From an uncultured Clostridia bacterium (GTDB lineage Bacteria; Bacillota; Clostridia; Christensenellales; Aristaeellaceae), in NCBI GenBank assembly GCA_934631985.1, contig CAKTYE010000089.1, positions 1 to 8,331 of the forward strand: a stretch of 8,331 nucleotides of DNA, written 5' to 3'. The notes below the pieces were generated by a model that had not been told where the DNA came from, searched no databases, and worked only from the letters and a program-made list of their open reading frames with translations. Made by a program: the position numbers and the translations under genes. Shown here piece after piece: positions 5,823-8,331 of the stretch (the stretch's first letter is position 1; each line of letters opens with the position of its first letter).

Positions 5823-7064
5823 TCACCGGCTGCGTACAGGCCGCCAGCTGCCAAGCCGTTCCATGGCCAGCATCGTTTGTTCGCGGGTGTTGAAGGCCGT
5901 CAGTCGGAAATAGCCTTCGCCGCCGGGGCCGAAGCCCGCCCCCGGCGTACCCACAATGCGGCATTCCTCCAGCAGTCTGTCAAAGAACTGCCAGGAGTCC
6001 ATGCCGCCGGGTGTTTTGAGCCAGATGTACGGGGCGTTCACCCCGCCGTACACGGTGAAGCCCCCCGCGCGCAGCCCCTCGCGGATATGCCGCGCATTCT
6101 CCATATAGTGGGCGACCATCGCCCGCACCTGTGCCTGCCCGTCAGGTGCAAGCACCGCCGCAGCGCCGCGCTGCACCGGGTAGCTGACGCCATTGGAGCG
6201 GGCAGCCATGCGCCGCCGCCACAAGTCGTTCAGCCTGACCCGCTGGTTCTTCAGTCCCAGTCCGCACACCGCCTGCGGCACCACGGTATAGCCGCAGCGC
6301 ACACCCGTGAAGCCTGCCGACTTGCTGAAGGAGCCGCACTCAATCGCCACCTCCTGCGCGCCCTCCACCTGATAGATGCTGCGTGGAAGCGCCGAATCGG
6401 TGATATAGGCACTGTAGGCTGCATCAAAGATGAGCAGCGCACCATTGGCCCGCGCCCAGTCCACAAAGGCTTGCAGCTGTGTCTGGCTCATCGCCGTCCC
6501 GGTGGGGTTGTTGGGCGAGCAAAGATACACCACATCCACCTTTTTCTCCGGCAGCGGCGGCACAAAGTCGTTGGCTGCGCAGCAGGGCAAATAGACAATG
6601 CGGCTCCAGCGGCCCTGGACAAAACTGCCTGCGCGGCCCGCCATGGCGTTTGCCTCCACATACACCGGGTAAACCGGGTCGGTGACGGCGACCACCGCAT
6701 CCGCGCTGAACAGCTCCTGCAGGCTGCCTGTGTCGCTTTTCGCACCGTCGGAAATGAAGACCTCCTCCCGTGCAAGCGACACGCCCAGGGGCGCGTAATG
6801 CCCCTGACGCACTGCGTCGATCAGAAAATCATAACCGCATGCGGGACCGTAGCCCCGAAAGGTCTCCGGGGAGGCCATTTCCTGCACCGCCGCCGTCATC
6901 GCCGTCACTGCCGCCTGTGGCAGCGGCTGCGTCACGTCCCCGATCCCCAAGTGGATCAGCTTCTCCCCCGGGTTCCTTCTTGCAAAGTCCTGAACCTTGC
7001 GCGCGACCTCTGCAAAAAGGTACGCGCCGGGAAGCGTCTGATAGTGAGGATTCAGGTGCAGCAT
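5823..7064 (-). CDS. dapL: LL-diaminopimelate aminotransferase
   Basis: DapL converts tetrahydrodipicolinate and glutamate to LL-2,6-diaminopimelate in one step, bypassing the succinylase and acetylase routes to lysine and peptidoglycan diaminopimelate. It is a class I/II PLP aminotransferase of 413 aa, the usual length. Visible landmarks are the N-terminal NPHYQTLPGAYLF, FRGYGPACGYDFL (69-81), SPNNPTG (183-189), D214 and Y217 in FDAAYSAY, the PLP lysine K248 in GSFSKSAGFTGVRCGYTVVP (244-263) and the carboxylate-binding R387 in YFRLTAF. The GFTGVRCGYTVVP signature separates DapL from general aspartate aminotransferases. The frame is open 47 codons upstream inside dapF, but the ATG at 7064 begins at the conserved N-terminus and has GAAAGGCGGGG before it. 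It starts 13 nt after the dapF stop, so the two are probably translated together. Confidence 0.96.
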   Translation of the reverse strand: MLHLNPHYQTLPGAYLFAEVARKVQDFARRNPGEKLIHLGIGDVTQPLPQAAVTAMTAAVQEMASPETFRGYGPACGYDFLIDAVRQGHYAPLGVSLAREEVFISDGAKSDTGSLQELFSADAVVAVTDPVYPVYVEANAMAGRAGSFVQGRWSRIVYLPCCAANDFVPPLPEKKVDVVYLCSPNNPTGTAMSQTQLQAFVDWARANGALLIFDAAYSAYITDSALPRSIYQVEGAQEVAIECGSFSKSAGFTGVRCGYTVVPQAVCGLGLKNQRVRLNDLWRRRMAARSNGVSYPVQRGAAAVLAPDGQAQVRAMVAHYMENARHIREGLRAGGFTVYGGVNAPYIWLKTPGGMDSWQFFDRLLEECRIVGTPGAGFGPGGEGYFRLTAFNTREQTMLAMERLGSWRPVRSR

Positions 7065-7077
7065 GGCCCCGCCTTTC

Positions 7078-7911
7078 TCAGTCCGGCCACACCCCGTCAA
7101 ACACGAAGGCCGCAGGGCCGGTCTGATACACATGATTATCCTCGGGAGACCATTCCACCTCAATGCGTCCGCCTGCCAGCTCCAGCACGGCGGAACGATC
7201 CGCACGGCCCGTCAGCACAGCAGCGACCAGCGTCGCGCACGCCCCCGTGCCGCAGGCCAGGGTCTCCCCTGCCCCGCGCTCCCACACGCGCATGCGGATA
7301 TGCCCACGGTTCACTATCTTGGCAAACTCCACATTCGTGCGGTTGGGGAAAATGGGGTCATGCTCCACCAGCGGCCCCAGCAGGGGCAGATCCAGTGTGT
7401 CCGGCTCATCCACGAAGATGACACAATGAGGGTTGCCCATGGACACGCAATGTATGCGCCAGTTCATGCCGCCCACCTGCAGGGGGTAGTTCAGCACCAC
7501 CTCGCCGGGCAGCTTCACAGGGATGGCCCGGGGATCCAGCTCGGGGCCGCCCATGTCCACACGCACAGAGGTCACCTCGCCGTCCTCCACCCGCAGCTGC
7601 AATTCCTTCAGCCCGGAGCCAGTCATCAGGGTGACGTTCTGCTTGCGGGTCAGGCCGCGCTCGTAGACGTACTTGCCAATGCAGCGGCTGGCATTGCCGC
7701 ACATTTCCGATTCGCTGCCATCGCTGTTGAAGATCCGCATGGCGAAATCCGCCACGTCGCTGGGCTCGATCAGCACCAGGCCGTCCGCGCCCACGCCGTA
7801 GTGTGGGCGGCTCATCTCCACCGCCAGGCGCTGCGGCTCCCGCACCGTCTCCTCAAAGCAGTTGACATAAATGTAATCGTTGCCGGTGCCCTGCATCTTC
7901 GTAAATCGCAT
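7078..7911 (-). CDS. dapF: Diaminopimelate epimerase
   Basis: DapF interconverts LL- and meso-diaminopimelate without a cofactor, using two cysteines as acid and base. The 277-aa protein has both: C71 in EMCGNASRC and C220 in LACGTGAC. Other family marks are FTKMQGTGNDYIY near the start (3-15), GADGLVLI (41-48), MGNPHCVIF (158-166), PNRTNVEF (189-196) and WERGAGET (210-217). The length is normal. The ATG at 7911 has AAGGAG 7 nt upstream and a promoter 30 nt further. It is the first gene of the cluster; its product acts immediately after DapL, whose gene follows. No lysine riboswitch fits into the short leader. Confidence 0.98.
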   Translation of the reverse strand: MRFTKMQGTGNDYIYVNCFEETVREPQRLAVEMSRPHYGVGADGLVLIEPSDVADFAMRIFNSDGSESEMCGNASRCIGKYVYERGLTRKQNVTLMTGSGLKELQLRVEDGEVTSVRVDMGGPELDPRAIPVKLPGEVVLNYPLQVGGMNWRIHCVSMGNPHCVIFVDEPDTLDLPLLGPLVEHDPIFPNRTNVEFAKIVNRGHIRMRVWERGAGETLACGTGACATLVAAVLTGRADRSAVLELAGGRIEVEWSPEDNHVYQTGPAAFVFDGVWPD

Positions 7912-7940
7912 ACTTCCGCTCCTTCCCCCAGAACAGACTT

Positions 7941-7969
7941 ATTATAAACTGTTTTCGGCAAATCGTCCA
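7941..7969 (-). promoter_or_regulatory. Sigma-A promoter of the dapF-dapL-purA cluster
   Basis: On the minus strand, TGGACG (7964-7969) is followed by a 17-nt spacer and a perfect TATAAT (7941-7946). Transcription would start near 7934, leaving a leader of about 23 nt before dapF. That is too short for a riboswitch or attenuator. Confidence 0.75.
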
Positions 7970-7983
7970 CAGAAAATTCAGCG

Positions 7984-8051
7984 AAAGTTCTTTTTTCTGC
8001 CCGGCACTGGCAGCTCCCGGGAAATTGCCTTTCCGGCGAAAAAGAAACTTT
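7984..8051. repeat. Imperfect inverted repeat in the dapF/tRNA spacer
   Basis: AAAGTTCTTTTTTC (7984-7997) and GAAAAAGAAACTTT (8038-8051) are inverted repeats apart from a one-base shift in the T/A run. They enclose 40 bp that include a small stem (CTGCC with GGCAG). The element lies between the two divergent promoters, contains no gene, and precedes a run of six T on the plus strand. Confidence 0.45.
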
Positions 8052-8065
8052 TTTGAAAAAGGGGC

Positions 8066-8094
8066 TTGCCAAGCCATGGAAAGTATGTTATACT
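8066..8094 (+). promoter_or_regulatory. Promoter of tRNA-Val
   Basis: TTGCCA (8066-8071), a 17-nt spacer and TATACT (8089-8094), with TG in the extended -10 position. The start of transcription would be near 8101, about 14 nt before the mature tRNA. Confidence 0.8.
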
Positions 8095-8114
8095 AATCTA
8101 CGTTGTCACGGCAT

Positions 8115-8191
8115 GGGATTATAGCTCAGTTGGTTAGAGCGCCACGTTGACATCGTGGAGGTCAGAGGTTCGAGCCCTCCTAATCCCACCA
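8115..8191 (+). tRNA. tRNA-Val (anticodon GAC)
   Basis: The 77-nt sequence folds as a full cloverleaf: acceptor GGGATTA with TAATCCC, D stem GCTC with GAGC, anticodon stem CCACG with CGTGG around loop TTGACAT, a five-base variable region, and T-loop TTCGAGC. The discriminator A and the CCA end are encoded. The GAC anticodon reads GUC and GUU valine codons. The T-stem (AGAGG with CCTCC) has an A-C mismatch at its outer pair, 49-65; all other stems are complete. Confidence 0.96.
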
Positions 8192-8195
8192 GCAT

Positions 8196-8233
8196 TCCTC
8201 GGAAATCTTGTAAGAAAGATTCCGAGGATTTTT
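8196..8233 (+). terminator. Terminator of tRNA-Val
   Basis: TCCTCGGAAATCTT (8196-8209) pairs with AAGATTCCGAGGA (8216-8228), leaving one bulged A and a 6-nt loop, followed by TTTTT and more T-rich sequence. It begins 5 nt after the CCA end. Confidence 0.9.
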
Positions 8234-8277
8234 ATTTGTCCAGGGCAATAGGTACCGCGATTCAAACAGTGCACAAC

Positions 8278-8319
8278 AAAAACCGGAGATGGCTTATTGC
8301 TCCATCTCCGAAACTTTTT
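8278..8319. terminator. Bidirectional terminator at the right edge
   Basis: CGGAGATGG (8284-8292) and CCATCTCCG (8302-8310) form a perfect 9-bp stem with a 9-nt loop. A T-run follows in both directions: TTTTT one base away on the minus strand, and TTTTT four bases away on the plus strand. As the tRNA already has a terminator, it most likely closes a minus-strand gene outside the window. Between the two terminators (8234-8277) I see nothing else. Confidence 0.7.
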
Positions 8320-8331
8320 GTATTTCTCCAG

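Noticed and set aside
4100..5893. A 597-codon open frame on the plus strand opposite purA and part of the amidohydrolase
   Set aside because: The opposite strand encodes a clear PurA. This frame has shadow composition (many His, Ala, Gln) and no recognisable motif.
5640..7421. A 593-codon open frame on the plus strand opposite dapL
   Set aside because: Antisense to DapL and DapF, both with full active-site motifs; its composition is low in acidic residues and rich in Arg, Pro and His.
7912..7935. Lysine riboswitch or attenuator upstream of dapF
   Set aside because: The promoter at 7941-7969 leaves a leader of only about 23 nt, far too short for a riboswitch.
8174..8191. tRNA 3' end as an integration (attachment) site
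   Set aside because: No repeat of the tRNA end, integrase or foreign gene is visible downstream; a normal terminator follows at once.

Overview
The window reads as ordinary chromosome from a fairly GC-rich member of the Clostridia (Firmicutes), probably a gut-type lineage. Four things point there: an LL-diaminopimelate aminotransferase (DapL) next to DapF, a PurA of the variant common in gut Clostridia (GANWGDEGKGK loop, GSTKSGIAP motif), AGGAG-type ribosome binding sites, and sigma-A promoters with extended -10 boxes. The exact genus cannot be read from the sequence. No transposase, integrase, phage gene, CRISPR array or toxin-antitoxin pair is visible.

Left part (1-3085): a large MalT/LuxR-type ATPase regulator on the minus strand (114-2483) has its own promoter and a probable terminator. 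Behind it lies a minus-strand ribbon-helix-helix protein (2594-3085) that ends in a clear hairpin terminator. The regulator's promoter starts directly after that terminator and overlaps the longest possible reading frame, so the true start lies inside that frame.

Middle (3086-3643): a 143-bp divergent promoter region separates the ribbon-helix-helix gene from a plus-strand ArsR/SmtB repressor (3229-3588). The repressor has a complete SmtB-type helix-5 zinc site (D103, H105, H116, E119), but no transporter or efflux gene is nearby. A 15-bp hairpin behind it serves both this gene and the convergent cluster.

Right part (3644-7911): a minus-strand cluster runs dapF, dapL, purA, amidohydrolase. 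DapL makes LL-diaminopimelate and DapF epimerises it to the meso form used for lysine and peptidoglycan; their genes are 13 nt apart. PurA commits IMP to AMP. The last gene encodes a TIM-barrel amidohydrolase of unknown substrate, set off from purA by a strong GC hairpin. A sigma-A promoter precedes dapF.

Right edge (7912-8331): a 203-bp divergent spacer with an imperfect inverted repeat leads to a plus-strand tRNA-Val(GAC) with its own promoter and terminator. A second, bidirectional terminator follows and probably closes a gene beyond the window.

I found no clearly new biological system. The points most worth a second look are the orphan zinc-type ArsR facing a ribbon-helix-helix gene, the unassigned amidohydrolase in a dap/pur cluster, and the start-site correction for the LuxR regulator.
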